Assembly: GCA_026394195.1 (NCBI GenBank)
Contig: JAPKYS010000043.1
Span: forward strand, 19,131-83,130
Source of the DNA: a bacterium
Lineage (GTDB): Bacteria > Electryoneota > B3-LCP
DNA length: 64,000 nucleotides
Reading direction: 5' to 3'
A program made the position numbers and the translations under genes. The stretch's first letter is position 1; each line of letters opens with the position of its first letter. The notes beneath the pieces are model-generated. The model did not search any database, had not been told where the DNA came from, and saw only the letters and a list, made by a program, of their open reading frames with translations. This document shows positions 42,275-50,818 of the stretch, in pieces.

Positions 42275-43267
42275 ATGAATCAAGTAAATAAGATCGGTTT
42301 CAGGATCATCCTGATTCTTTGTATCACTTTACTGAATGCTCCGTTCATAAATGCGGAAGATATACCTGCAAAGATTGCTTTCAGTTGTGACATTCAACCC
42401 TTCTGGTGCAGCGACATTGTGCAAGCTTTGACCTCGATGGATGATACCTATCGAATACTTTGGTTGGATCAAACCGCAGTATTTAGTGGGACTAATTTAA
42501 CAGGTCGTTTTACTATGCGCAACCGCACCGCTGACACACTCAAGTTGTCTCCTAGGGGAATTCCCCTCGTTCAGTATTTAAAACTCTTCTACACCTCTCA
42601 CCTGGATAGCAGCATTGCTCTACAAGAATTTCAGATGCAAATAAAAGAAACAGTGACTACTCGTGGTGATTATACTCAACCTATAATGAGTGGCGGCAGC
42701 GTGCTTTTACCCCATGCCACGATAGAATTAGACGTCACCTGCCTTTGGGAGGATTTATTGAAGATTGCACCGACACAACAGATAATTGATTTCCAGTTCA
42801 TTTGGGATAATACTGCCGCAGCGGCGCAGGACAGCAGCATTTACGGTATCCGTTTTGCGGGACGCAGTCGTGGATTTAACATTAATAAAATTCCCGCTAC
42901 CCGCGCAGATACGCTTTATTCTCTGTATTTGCAAGCCTTTCGACAAACGTATGGAGGATTAGAAAATATGCCATTTTCAGGGGGAGATTTGCAAGCTGGT
43001 TTTTCACTATGCCAGCAAATGATGCAAATTGATTCATTGAATTTTTGGGCTTGCCGCACGGCTACGGATGCGCTCTGGAAGCTGGAACGATTCGACGAAG
43101 CGGCGATATACGCAAACAAAGGGGTGAATATATTAGAGGAACAATTGCCTTCGTTGATAAATCCAAAGGTGAAGAGTGATACCCAATTTTATATCAAATC
43201 GATGCAAGATCGTTTTGACTTAATAGAAAAGCACGAACCATTCCGAATAATGCGACTGATGCAATAG
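42275..43267 (+). CDS. Secreted protein of unknown function
   Basis: 330 residues. Signal peptide (GFRIILILCITLLNAPFINAED) with cleavage after about residue 27. The middle (about 55-200) appears beta-rich with LTGRFTMRNRTADTLKLSPRG; the last 120 residues are helical and TPR-like (FSLCQQMMQIDSLNFWACRTATDALWKLERFDEAAIYANKG). I do not recognise the family. GAGGATCAG precedes the ATG. It follows the protease-like fragment by 7 bp, suggesting the two once formed an operon; base composition is more AT-rich than in the neighbours. Confidence 0.65.
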   Translation: MNQVNKIGFRIILILCITLLNAPFINAEDIPAKIAFSCDIQPFWCSDIVQALTSMDDTYRILWLDQTAVFSGTNLTGRFTMRNRTADTLKLSPRGIPLVQYLKLFYTSHLDSSIALQEFQMQIKETVTTRGDYTQPIMSGGSVLLPHATIELDVTCLWEDLLKIAPTQQIIDFQFIWDNTAAAAQDSSIYGIRFAGRSRGFNINKIPATRADTLYSLYLQAFRQTYGGLENMPFSGGDLQAGFSLCQQMMQIDSLNFWACRTATDALWKLERFDEAAIYANKGVNILEEQLPSLINPKVKSDTQFYIKSMQDRFDLIEKHEPFRIMRLMQ

Positions 43268-43351
43268 TGCGAGCAATCACTTCAACATCACCAAATGCCA
43301 GAACCGCTAGAAGTGGAAGTGGGCGAAATAAAATATGCTGAATATAAAAAA

Positions 43352-43387
43352 GCGTCAGGTCCCGCCCTTGGGGGCAAAACCTGACGC
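43352..43387. repeat. Hairpin repeat, GCGTCAGGT type
   Basis: GCGTCAGGT (43352-43360) pairs exactly with ACCTGACGC (43379-43387); the loop contains a further C3/G3 pair. The left arm plus following bases (GCGTCAGGTC...GGG...CAAA) is echoed at 55814-55843, so it may be a repeat family. It could end transcription of the gene at 42275, although there is no T-run. Confidence 0.6.
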
Positions 43388-43435
43388 AAAGTAACAAACA
43401 CAACTTGGGGAAGTATAGACTGGTGTAATCCTAAG

Positions 43436-43512
43436 GCAACAAGGGGCTTCAGCCCCTTGCGTCAAGTAGACATCCTGTTGAAAAAGAGCAAGGGGGTAAA
43501 CCCCCTTGTTGC
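43436..43512. repeat. Composite palindromic element of two hairpins inside an outer inverted repeat
   Basis: Outer arms GCAACAAGGGG (43436-43446) and CCCCTTGTTGC (43502-43512) are exact reverse complements. Each arm also closes its own hairpin: CAAGGGGC-TTCA-GCCCCTTG (43440-43459) and CAAGGGGG-TAAA-CCCCCTTG (43489-43508). The layout resembles paired REP units (BIME-like) and the composite element at 35676. Confidence 0.8.
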
Positions 43513-43588
43513 GCTCAAGACACTGATTGGTTCGCGTTCCCTCAGGTCCACAACACCGCGGAGACCTGGCGGTCCTGAAAGAACTGTT

Positions 43589-43960
43589 TTACCGCCGGGG
43601 CGCATCCTCTTCCTGTTCGGAAAGCGTCCGGGCCACGTCACCAACTTCGAAGGGTTTTTCCAGCACCGGATAGGGTGTGATCCGCCTGATCCTGCCTTCC
43701 AATTCAATGTGCGAATAGGCCGAAATGAAGATGATCGGCAGGTCGGCATCGCGCAGGCGCGCCCATTCAGCCAGCTCCACACCAAGCAGAGGACCCAGTC
43801 TTATGTCAATCAGCATCAAATCGAATTTGTAAGCATCCAGCAGGTCCAGGGCCTGCTCAGAATTCTCCGCGGGCCAGACCTCGTAACCATCGCGTCGCAT
43901 GGCGATTGAAAGCGATACCAGGAATCCCGGATCATCATCGGCGATCAGAACTTTCGACAT
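43589..43960 (-). CDS. Single-domain response regulator
   Basis: 123 residues, receiver only: VLIADDDPGFLVSLSIAMRRDGY, phospho-Asp in LMLIDIRLGPLLG, Ser in IIFISAYSH and Lys in VLEKPFEV. AAGGAG precedes the ATG. A sigma-54 promoter lies at 44002-44017, about 42 bp upstream, so it is likely transcribed under control of the sigma-54 activator encoded next to it. It may work as a phosphate sink or feedback element in the relay. Confidence 0.85.
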   Translation of the reverse strand: MSKVLIADDDPGFLVSLSIAMRRDGYEVWPAENSEQALDLLDAYKFDLMLIDIRLGPLLGVELAEWARLRDADLPIIFISAYSHIELEGRIRRITPYPVLEKPFEVGDVARTLSEQEEDAPRR

Positions 43961-44001
43961 CCATAACTCCTTAGAGGTAAATTCTCGTCAGGAGTTTATA
44001 A

Positions 44002-44017
44002 AGCATAATCCGTGCCT
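44002..44017 (-). promoter_or_regulatory. Sigma-54 promoter for the lone receiver gene
   Basis: The minus strand reads AGGCACGGATTATGCT, which fits TGGCACG-N4-TTGCW with the invariant GG and GC at correct spacing and two mismatches. It lies between the sigma-54 activator stop (44067) and the receiver start (43960). The predicted transcript start is near 43990. Confidence 0.72.
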
Positions 44018-44066
44018 GAATCGTGGTGCGGCGCTTTGGGGGCTCATGGCAGTTTCGGTTTCGTTT

Positions 44067-45443
44067 TTAAACCTCTTCCGCATAGACGCCGTCGCGGGTT
44101 TCACCCTGATAAGCCGTGAGCTTACGCCACAGCGTCGCCTTGGTGATGCCCAGAACTTCGCCGGTCTTGCGGCGGTTGCCGCGGCACTCTTCCAGCGTGG
44201 ATAGGATATAATGTTTTTCCAGATCCTTAAGCGACAGCTTTTGCTTGACGGCGGCATCCACCATAACTGCGCCATCCCACTGGAACTGTTCCGGCATATC
44301 AGCAACGGTGATGACACTGTCTCGATCCACCACGACGGCGCGTTCCATCAGGTTGCGCAGCTCTCTCACGTTGCCCGGCCAGGAATGCTGCACCAGCAGA
44401 TCCATGCATTCATCGGAGATGCGGGGGACGGATTTTTTCATCCGGACGGCAAACTGACCCAGATAGGTTCTGGCTATCAGAGGAATATCTTCACGGATGT
44501 CCCGTAAGGGAGGCGCGTTGAGGGGAATGACGTTAAGCCGATAATATAAATCGGCTCGAAAATAGCCCTCGGTAACCGCTTTGCTCAGATCGCGGTTGGT
44601 AGCCGCGAGCACCCGGACGTCCAGCCTTTCGACGTGAGTGTCTCCCACCCGTCGGCATTCGCCATTTTCGAGAAAACGCAGCAGTTTCACCTGCGCTGGT
44701 GGCGATAGCTCGCCCACTTCATCGAGAAAAAGAGTTCCGCTGTCCGCTTCGGCTAACAGTCCTTTTTTATCCCGGGTTGCGCCGGTAAAAGCCCCTCTCA
44801 GATGGCCGAAAAGCTCGCTTTCCTGCAAGGTTTCCGGCAGCGCTCCGCAGTTGACGATAACCAGCGGCTGATCCCTGCGAGGCGATAAGCGGTGGATCAT
44901 CTCTGCGATTAATTCCTTGCCCGTGCCCGATTCGCCGCAGATCAACACCGACGAATCCGCCCCGGCGATGCGGTCCACCATCTCGAGAACTTTCAGAATC
45001 GGAAGAGAACTTCCCAGAAAGCGGGGCCGATCATCCCGCTCTGCCAGCCTGCCTTCCAGTTCTTTGACGCGGCGGCGCATCTGCCCCCAGCGCAATGACC
45101 TCTCCACGACAATCTGCAATTGTTCCAACTGCACCGGTTTGAGGATGTAATCAAAGGCTCCGCAGCGGACTGCCTGGACTGCGGTTTCGATCGTCCCATA
45201 TGCGGTCATGATCAAGACGATGACCTCGGGGTAGTTCGCTTCGATTTGTTCCGTCAGCCAGATGCCGTCTTCCGGATCCATCTTCAGATCCGTGATGACC
45301 AGATCAACTTCCCTCTGGGACAGAAATGCCATAGCCTGCTCGGCGCTGTAGACGCCTTCAGCCCGGAAGCCTTCACGTCGCAGCAGGATAACCAGAGAAT
45401 CAGTCTGGCTGGCCTGATCGTCAACGACTAAGATTCGTACCAT
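44067..45443 (-). CDS. Sigma-54-dependent response regulator (NtrC family)
   Basis: About 458 residues from the ATG at 45443, which has GGTG upstream; a GTG three codons earlier is also open. Receiver with phospho-Asp in LVITDLKMDPEDG; AAA+ domain with GESGTGKE, canonical GAFTGA loop (LRGAFTGATRDKKG), GTLFLDEVGE and R-fingers; C-terminal Fis helix-turn-helix (NRRKTGEVLGITKATLWRKL). It begins inside the end of the hybrid kinase gene (45421), so kinase and regulator are co-translated. Its probable target is the sigma-54 promoter at 44002; other targets are unknown. Confidence 0.92.
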   Translation of the reverse strand: MVRILVVDDQASQTDSLVILLRREGFRAEGVYSAEQAMAFLSQREVDLVITDLKMDPEDGIWLTEQIEANYPEVIVLIMTAYGTIETAVQAVRCGAFDYILKPVQLEQLQIVVERSLRWGQMRRRVKELEGRLAERDDRPRFLGSSLPILKVLEMVDRIAGADSSVLICGESGTGKELIAEMIHRLSPRRDQPLVIVNCGALPETLQESELFGHLRGAFTGATRDKKGLLAEADSGTLFLDEVGELSPPAQVKLLRFLENGECRRVGDTHVERLDVRVLAATNRDLSKAVTEGYFRADLYYRLNVIPLNAPPLRDIREDIPLIARTYLGQFAVRMKKSVPRISDECMDLLVQHSWPGNVRELRNLMERAVVVDRDSVITVADMPEQFQWDGAVMVDAAVKQKLSLKDLEKHYILSTLEECRGNRRKTGEVLGITKATLWRKLTAYQGETRDGVYAEEV

Positions 45444-46626
45444 ACGTTTCACCGATTAGACTTGATTCAAGCTCCTGCGTGTCCGGCAGCCAGAGGTGAA
45501 AACGAGCGCCCTGACCTTTTGCAGATTGCAGATCGATCGAACCATTATGTGAGTTCACGATTCCAGCAACCGAAGCCAGCCCCAGTCCACTACCTCGCAC
45601 TTTGCGGGTGAAGAAGGGTTCGAAGACGTGCTCATGGTCTTCCTCGGGAATACCCGAGCCGTCATCCTGCACGATCAGGGAAATCCCGGGCGTACCATTC
45701 ACGGTTTCCGTTGAAATCCTTATCTGGACGGTCCCCTGACCTGAAATGGCTTCCAGAGCGTTGCGGATCAGATTCCAAAGCACCTGGTGCAAACGGTCAC
45801 GATCCGCTTCGATCACCCCGACGTCCGGTTCGATTTGCACCTCCAGATTTACCCCCGGTCCGCATAGGCTATCCCTTCGCACCAGGATAAGAGTGTCCTC
45901 GACCAGCTTGCTGATTTCGACCGGCGTGAAATGACAGGGCGGCGGGTGCGCGAAGGTGAGAAAATGATTGATCGTTTCACGCAGTCTGGCTGATTCTCCG
46001 ACGATAATTTCCATCAGCTTAAGATCTTCACCCTCCAGAATCAGATCCCGCGACAAAACCGCCGCGGAATTTGATATGGCGCCCAGGGGGTTGCGGATCT
46101 CGTGAGCCACTCCGGCGACCATCTTGCCGATGGCGGCGAACGTTTCTTTCTGCTTCAGTTCCAGAGCGCGCTCTTTGACTTTTAACTCCAATTCATCCCG
46201 TTCGCGGCGCAGCGTATCCTGCAAGGTCTTGATGCGCAGCAGTACCCGGATGCGAGCCAGTAGTTCTTCGGCGCCCACTGGCTTTTGCAGGAAATCGTCT
46301 CCGCCTTCATCCAGGCAACGCGCCCGGAAATTGGAATCGACGTCCACCGCCGTCAAAAAGAGCACCGGGATATTGGCTAATTTTTTGGTGCTTTTCAGCC
46401 AGCGGCAGATGGTGGGACCATCCGTTCCCGGCATATACACGTCCAGGACGATGACGTCGGGTTGTTCGCGGGCTGCGACTTCCATGGTTTTTCGACCATC
46501 ACTCAGGCAAACCACATGAAAACCCGCTTTTAACGAAAGAATTTCTTCGATTGCCCGTAGAAATTCCTGGTTATCATCCACGATGAGAATGGTCGGTCGA
46601 AGTTGCTCTGCGGGGTTGCGGGTCAT
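45421..46626 (-). CDS. Histidine kinase with N-terminal receiver domain
   Basis: 401 residues, soluble. Receiver (about 12-128): TILIVDDNQEFLRAIEEIL, phospho-Asp in VIVLDVYMPGTDG and LQKPVGAEELLARI. A coiled coil (about 135-165) leads to HisKA with MVAGVAHEIRNPLGAISNSA and the ATP-binding domain with LWNLIRNALEAI and GSGLGLASVAGIVNSHNG. It lacks its own sensor domain, so it is probably driven by another kinase or by phosphorylation of its receiver. It is the first gene of the kinase - activator - receiver run on the minus strand. Confidence 0.9.
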   Translation of the reverse strand: MTRNPAEQLRPTILIVDDNQEFLRAIEEILSLKAGFHVVCLSDGRKTMEVAAREQPDVIVLDVYMPGTDGPTICRWLKSTKKLANIPVLFLTAVDVDSNFRARCLDEGGDDFLQKPVGAEELLARIRVLLRIKTLQDTLRRERDELELKVKERALELKQKETFAAIGKMVAGVAHEIRNPLGAISNSAAVLSRDLILEGEDLKLMEIIVGESARLRETINHFLTFAHPPPCHFTPVEISKLVEDTLILVRRDSLCGPGVNLEVQIEPDVGVIEADRDRLHQVLWNLIRNALEAISGQGTVQIRISTETVNGTPGISLIVQDDGSGIPEEDHEHVFEPFFTRKVRGSGLGLASVAGIVNSHNGSIDLQSAKGQGARFHLWLPDTQELESSLIGETYGTNLSR

Positions 46627-46797
46627 AAATCTCCTAATAGTCTTGATCGGAGTTCAATTTAGTACCGAAGCAGCGTTGAGTCAAGCCGATTAACCCGAAA
46701 TCTTGGGGTGTACGCAGAGTGACCCACGTCACGGGAAATAAAATCGTATTTCCGTAGTTTAATAGGTGAGAACGATTCCCATGCTTTGGGGTGCATC

Positions 46798-47082
46798 ATG
46801 AAATTGGACGAGACCTTAAAAGATCAGCGGTTATTTTCCATATTTTCGACAGCATTGATGATAACCGCAAATTCGAGCCGAATCCTGAAAGAGGGCGGCG
46901 CGGACCCGGAAGCGATTGTCCACATCAACAACGCGATCGAGTTGATCGCCAAACAGTTGGACGAAGCCGCCAATCGCCTCACCGCAGAACTACAGGCTGT
47001 TAAAAGCGTTGATGAACTGTTCCAGGAAATGGGCATTCCCAAGACCCAGAGCGCTCAGCCTGAATCCCCGGAACCTGAATAA
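46798..47082 (+). CDS. Small conserved-looking helical protein
   Basis: 94 residues from the ATG at 46798 (GGGGTG just upstream; another ATG four codons earlier). It is almost fully helical (LMITANSSRILKEGGADPEAIVHINNAIELIAKQLDEAANRL) with an acidic Pro-rich tail. No known domain is recognised. It is divergent from the hybrid kinase gene, sharing a 171-bp intergenic region, so it might be co-regulated with that relay. Moderate confidence that it is a real gene. Confidence 0.55.
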   Translation: MKLDETLKDQRLFSIFSTALMITANSSRILKEGGADPEAIVHINNAIELIAKQLDEAANRLTAELQAVKSVDELFQEMGIPKTQSAQPESPEPE

Positions 47083-47268
47083 CGTTGCACTTCGCGCTTT
47101 AAGAACCTTCGCAGGATCTTTTTTCCCTCGGTCACTGATTACCCTCCTCTTGCCCGCCTGAAAGCTCCAATCAAAAAGCGCTTGCATTTCCGGCTTAGAT
47201 TCAGTATATTCGCTATTTAAGCCGTAACTTTTCGCCAGTACCAACAACCAGCTACCATTTGGTTTTTT

Positions 47269-49056
47269 ATGACGGCCTCGAATTCACTGGGGATGGCGAT
47301 CATAAATACTTGCCGGCGTCGAGCCGACCATCCCGCCCTGCTGTACAAAACGGGCGAACGGTATCAACCCGTGAGTTATGGGGAGCTGGGCAGGCAAATC
47401 ACGACTGCAGCGCAGAAGCTAATCAGTCTGGGGATAAAACCGGGGGAACGCATCGGCATTATGTCCAACAACCGCCCCGAATGGGTAGTGGTGGACCTTG
47501 CCGCGCTATGCTGTGGAATCGTGGTGGTGCCGGTATACGTCAGTCTCAGCGCCGCGGAAGTTCAGTACATCCTGAAAGACGCAGAAGTAACGCACCTGTT
47601 TGCCGAAAATGAGGTGTTAGCCAACAAGGCGAAGCCGTTACTTGATGCGGGACAACTGCTCAGAATCTGGATCTTCAAGGGCAGCCCCAAAAATATCGAA
47701 CGGATATCCGATTTCGCAAAATTCTTGGCAGACTCATCTGATCGGGAGACACTGGACCAGCGAAATTATGAGGTAGATCCGGATAAGATCAAGCGTTCTG
47801 ATTTAGCCACCATCATCTACACGTCGGGAACGACCGGAATACCCAAGGGTGTGCGGTTGACTCATGGGAATCTGCTCTCTAATATGGAACAGATCCTGGG
47901 AGCTCTCGATATCAGCGAAAACGACACCATGCTTTCGCTGCTCCCCCTGGCTCACGTTTTCGAACGCACCTGCGGGCATTTTCTGATGTTCTCCCTGGGA
48001 GGGACCGTGGCTTATGCAGAATCTCCCGCCAAGGCTATAGAGAATCTTCAGGAGATCAAACCCACTATCATGATGGCGGTGCCGCGTTTCTTTGAAAAGG
48101 TCAAGAGCGGCATAGAGAACAAAATTCGCCAATCGCCTCCGTTAAAACGAAAGATTTTTTCGTGGGGCATGAAAATCGGCGGAGCCGTCAACGGTGATAG
48201 ATCCGAATCGCCGGGAATTTTATTGAAGTTAAGTTATCCTCTGGCCGATCTGCTGGTCTTGAAAAAAATCCGTCAGGTTACCGGCGGACGAATGCGTTTT
48301 TGGGTTTCCGGCGGAGCAGCTTTGCCGAAATACGTCGGCGAATTTTTTCTTTCCGCTGGTGTATTGATGCTGGAAGGTTATGGCTTGACGGAAGCCAGCC
48401 CGGTCATCAGCGCCAATCGACCGGAAAACCATCAATCGGGTACCATCGGTCTCCCATTGCCGGGGATTGAAGTTAAATTAACCTCCGAGGGTGAGATACT
48501 GGTGCGTGGACCCAACGTCATGCAGGGATACCACCACCTCCCTGAAGAAACCGAGGCGGTCTTGCAGTCCGATGGATTTCTCCGCACCGGCGATCTGGGA
48601 AAGTTCGACGATGCGGGCAGGCTCATCATCACCGGACGCAAAAAGGAGCTGATTGTCACGTCCGGCGGCAGAAACGTAGCTCCTGCTACCATCGAAGACC
48701 GCATCAAGGTAAGTCCCTTCATCTCCGAAGCTCTGGTGATCGGCGATGGGAGACGATATTTGACGGCTCTAATCGTCCCCGATTTCGAACAACTTCAGGT
48801 GGCGGGGTTGGGAAATGGAATTAGCGCCAATGATAGCGACGGGTTGGTAACCGATCCTGCACTAATCCGATTGATTGGAGCGGAGATCGCCAGAGAATCG
48901 AAAGAGTTGGCTTCCTATGAGCGCATTATGAAATTTGCTCTACTGAATCACCCCTTTTCCATCGAATCAGGTGAATTGACGCCTTCCTTGAAGATTCGGC
49001 GGAAGGTGGTCGAGGAGAAGTATTCCGACGTGATTGAGGAGATGTATAGAAATTAG
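47269..49056 (+). CDS. Long-chain acyl-CoA synthetase (AMP-forming)
   Basis: 595 residues of the ANL superfamily. Core motifs: ATIIYTSGTTGIPKGVRLTHGN (P-loop), LPLAHVFERTCGHF, MLEGYGLTEASPVISANRPE, LRTGDLGKFDDAGRLIITGRKKE and the catalytic Lys context SLKIRRKVVEEKY. This is the FadD/FAA1-type (COG1022) architecture. It activates free fatty acids with ATP and CoA for beta-oxidation or phospholipid use. No clear ribosome site precedes the start. It is followed after 41 bp by a truncated, unrelated gene. Confidence 0.93.
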   Translation: MTASNSLGMAIINTCRRRADHPALLYKTGERYQPVSYGELGRQITTAAQKLISLGIKPGERIGIMSNNRPEWVVVDLAALCCGIVVVPVYVSLSAAEVQYILKDAEVTHLFAENEVLANKAKPLLDAGQLLRIWIFKGSPKNIERISDFAKFLADSSDRETLDQRNYEVDPDKIKRSDLATIIYTSGTTGIPKGVRLTHGNLLSNMEQILGALDISENDTMLSLLPLAHVFERTCGHFLMFSLGGTVAYAESPAKAIENLQEIKPTIMMAVPRFFEKVKSGIENKIRQSPPLKRKIFSWGMKIGGAVNGDRSESPGILLKLSYPLADLLVLKKIRQVTGGRMRFWVSGGAALPKYVGEFFLSAGVLMLEGYGLTEASPVISANRPENHQSGTIGLPLPGIEVKLTSEGEILVRGPNVMQGYHHLPEETEAVLQSDGFLRTGDLGKFDDAGRLIITGRKKELIVTSGGRNVAPATIEDRIKVSPFISEALVIGDGRRYLTALIVPDFEQLQVAGLGNGISANDSDGLVTDPALIRLIGAEIARESKELASYERIMKFALLNHPFSIESGELTPSLKIRRKVVEEKYSDVIEEMYRN

Positions 49057-49097
49057 AGAACAATCTACAGCTCCACTAGCCTGATTTAGACTTACCT

Positions 49098-49517
49098 ATG
49101 ATTGTTCTCTTGGATAAAGTTCAGCGGAAAAAGGAAATTTCAAAAGCTGAGCATTTATCCCTTAAGAAGAAAAAACTGGTCGAAGGAAGATATCCGAATC
49201 TTTTTGTATCCTCTGTTCTTGCAATCGACAAAGAGTTGAAAGCCAAATACTTAAAAAATCGAGGCCTCAATAAGACGGTTTATCAGAATTTGATAATTGA
49301 TTGTGTGACCCAATTTGGATCAGCCTCGCGTGAGGATATTAATGAATATATCTTAGAAATGTTACCTAAAATATTGACTGAAAAACAAAAGCGAAAAAAA
49401 ATAGATAATTTGCTTGGAGAAATGTCGCGTACGGGTTTAATCGTTAATCAGAGTAAGTCCAGACGCTTCTCAAAATGGGTAATCGCTGTAAAAAAAACCT
49501 TAAATGAAATTGATTGA
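49098..49517 (+). pseudogene. C-terminal remnant of an AlbA_2/Schlafen-type ATP-binding protein
   Basis: 139 residues. KVQRKKEISKAEHLSLKKKK, LVEGRYPNLFVSS and the winged-helix-like FGSASREDINEYILEMLPK, LTEKQKRKKIDNLLGEMSRTG correspond to the very C-terminal region of the widespread AlbA_2 (divergent AAA-4) ATP-binding proteins that resemble transcriptional regulators. The N-terminal 350 or so residues expected of such proteins are absent because the acyl-CoA synthetase gene ends only 41 bp upstream. AT-rich compared with the neighbours. Most likely a truncated mobile or defence-associated gene; it could still be translated as a small DNA-binding protein. Confidence 0.7.
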
Positions 49518-49523
49518 AGGTTA

Positions 49524-49593
49524 GTGCAGCAGAGTGCAGCAGAGTGCAACAGAGTGCAATAGAGTGCAATAAAAAGAAATAAAAAGAAATAAA
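49524..49593. repeat. Seven-copy 10-bp tandem repeat
   Basis: Units in order: GTGCAGCAGA, GTGCAGCAGA, GTGCAACAGA, GTGCAATAGA, GTGCAATAAA, AAGAAATAAA, AAGAAATAAA. The change between units is gradual, as in slippage followed by mutation. It lies just after the AlbA-type remnant and before purM, in AT-rich DNA. Confidence 0.9.
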
Positions 49594-49730
49594 ATCAGGA
49601 ATAAACTAAGTTGGATACGTTTCGTAACACCAATAATAACAATTCTATAATTAAAAATAATCGCCGGAAATAATTAAGAAAAAAGAAAAGAAAAACGTTA
49701 AAGTCAACGAAAATATTTACAAAATCCCCT

Positions 49731-50729
49731 ATGCCCATTACCTATAAATCGTCCGGTGTAAACCTGGAAGCCGCCGATGATGCGCTCAGTCGCATCAAGG
49801 CGCTGGTCAAGTCCACACGCACGCCTCACGTCATCGGCGACGTCGGGTTGTTCGCCGGAGCCCTGCGCCTGCCGGTCGGGCAGAAGCAGCGGCCGGTGCT
49901 GCTGGCCAGCACCGACGGCGTCGGCACCAAGCTGAAAATCGCCTTCCTGGCCAAAAAGTACGATACCATCGGCGAAGATCTGGTCAACCACTGCGTCAAC
50001 GACCTGTTGGCTAACGGTGGCGAACCGTTGTTTTTCCTGGATTATTTTGGCTGCGGGAAGCTCGAACCGAGCGTATTGGCCGCGGTGGTGGAAGGGATGA
50101 CACGAGGATGCAAAAATAATGGCTTAGCGCTCCTGGGGGGTGAAACGGCTGAGATGCCCGGGTTTTATCAGGACGGTGAGTTCGATCTTGCCGGCACTAT
50201 CGTCGGCTGGGCGGATGAGTCTGAGTTGATCGTGGGGAAAGATATCCGACCGGGGGACGTCATCCTGGGGCTGCCAGCGGTGGGATTGCACACCAACGGC
50301 TACTCGCTGGCGAGAAAGGTGCTCCTGGATCACGCTCGACTCGACTTAAATCGGCACATTGATAGTTTAGGATGCGCCTTAGGTGAGACACTGCTGGCAG
50401 TGCATCCAAGCTACCTGCAGGCTGTGCGGGAAATTCGAGCTGTTGTGAAAATTAAGGGAATCGCTCACATCACCGGCGGAGGCATCGAGGGCAACCTGAT
50501 CCGGGTGCTGCCTGAAGGCTGCGGAATGAAGATTAATTACAGCGCCTGGCACGTTCCCCCTATCTTCGATCTCATCCAGCAATTGGGGCCGGTGGAACCA
50601 GAAGAGATGCGTCGAGTATTCAATATGGGAGTGGGGATGGCGCTGGTGACGTCGCCAGAAGATGCGGAGACGATGATCGGAAATGAATTTGACGGTCTGA
50701 GGCTCTTTAAGGTTGGAGAAATCGTTTGA
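49731..50729 (+). CDS. purM: Phosphoribosylformylglycinamidine cyclo-ligase (AIR synthetase)
   Basis: 332 residues, full length. Typical motifs: TYKSSGVNLEAADDALSRIK, LASTDGVGTKLKIA, DLVNHCVNDLLANGGEPLFFLDYFG, ALLGGETAEMPGFY, LGLPAVGLHTNGYSLARKV and HITGGGIEGNLIRVLPEG. PurM makes 5-aminoimidazole ribonucleotide from FGAM with ATP in purine synthesis. No ribosome site is obvious before the ATG. The gene appears to stand alone. Confidence 0.96.
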   Translation: MPITYKSSGVNLEAADDALSRIKALVKSTRTPHVIGDVGLFAGALRLPVGQKQRPVLLASTDGVGTKLKIAFLAKKYDTIGEDLVNHCVNDLLANGGEPLFFLDYFGCGKLEPSVLAAVVEGMTRGCKNNGLALLGGETAEMPGFYQDGEFDLAGTIVGWADESELIVGKDIRPGDVILGLPAVGLHTNGYSLARKVLLDHARLDLNRHIDSLGCALGETLLAVHPSYLQAVREIRAVVKIKGIAHITGGGIEGNLIRVLPEGCGMKINYSAWHVPPIFDLIQQLGPVEPEEMRRVFNMGVGMALVTSPEDAETMIGNEFDGLRLFKVGEIV

Positions 50730-50818
50730 TGATACTTTGCGAACAGAAAGTATCGTTGGTAAATCGAAGGCTGACTGAATTATCGTAAAAATTAGTTTAT
50801 AAACCTGGAGGAGGACTC

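Larger units (their letters stand above)
43268..43588. other. Repeat-bearing intergenic region
   Basis: 321 bp between convergent genes. It contains two palindromic elements (43352-43387 and 43436-43512) and no credible gene. CAGGTC/GACCTG near 43546-43570 could form a weak hairpin after the receiver gene at 43589. Confidence 0.6.

Noticed and set aside
49524..49593. Decamer array as a CRISPR
   Set aside because: Repeats are contiguous with no spacers and only 10 bp long; no cas genes are near.
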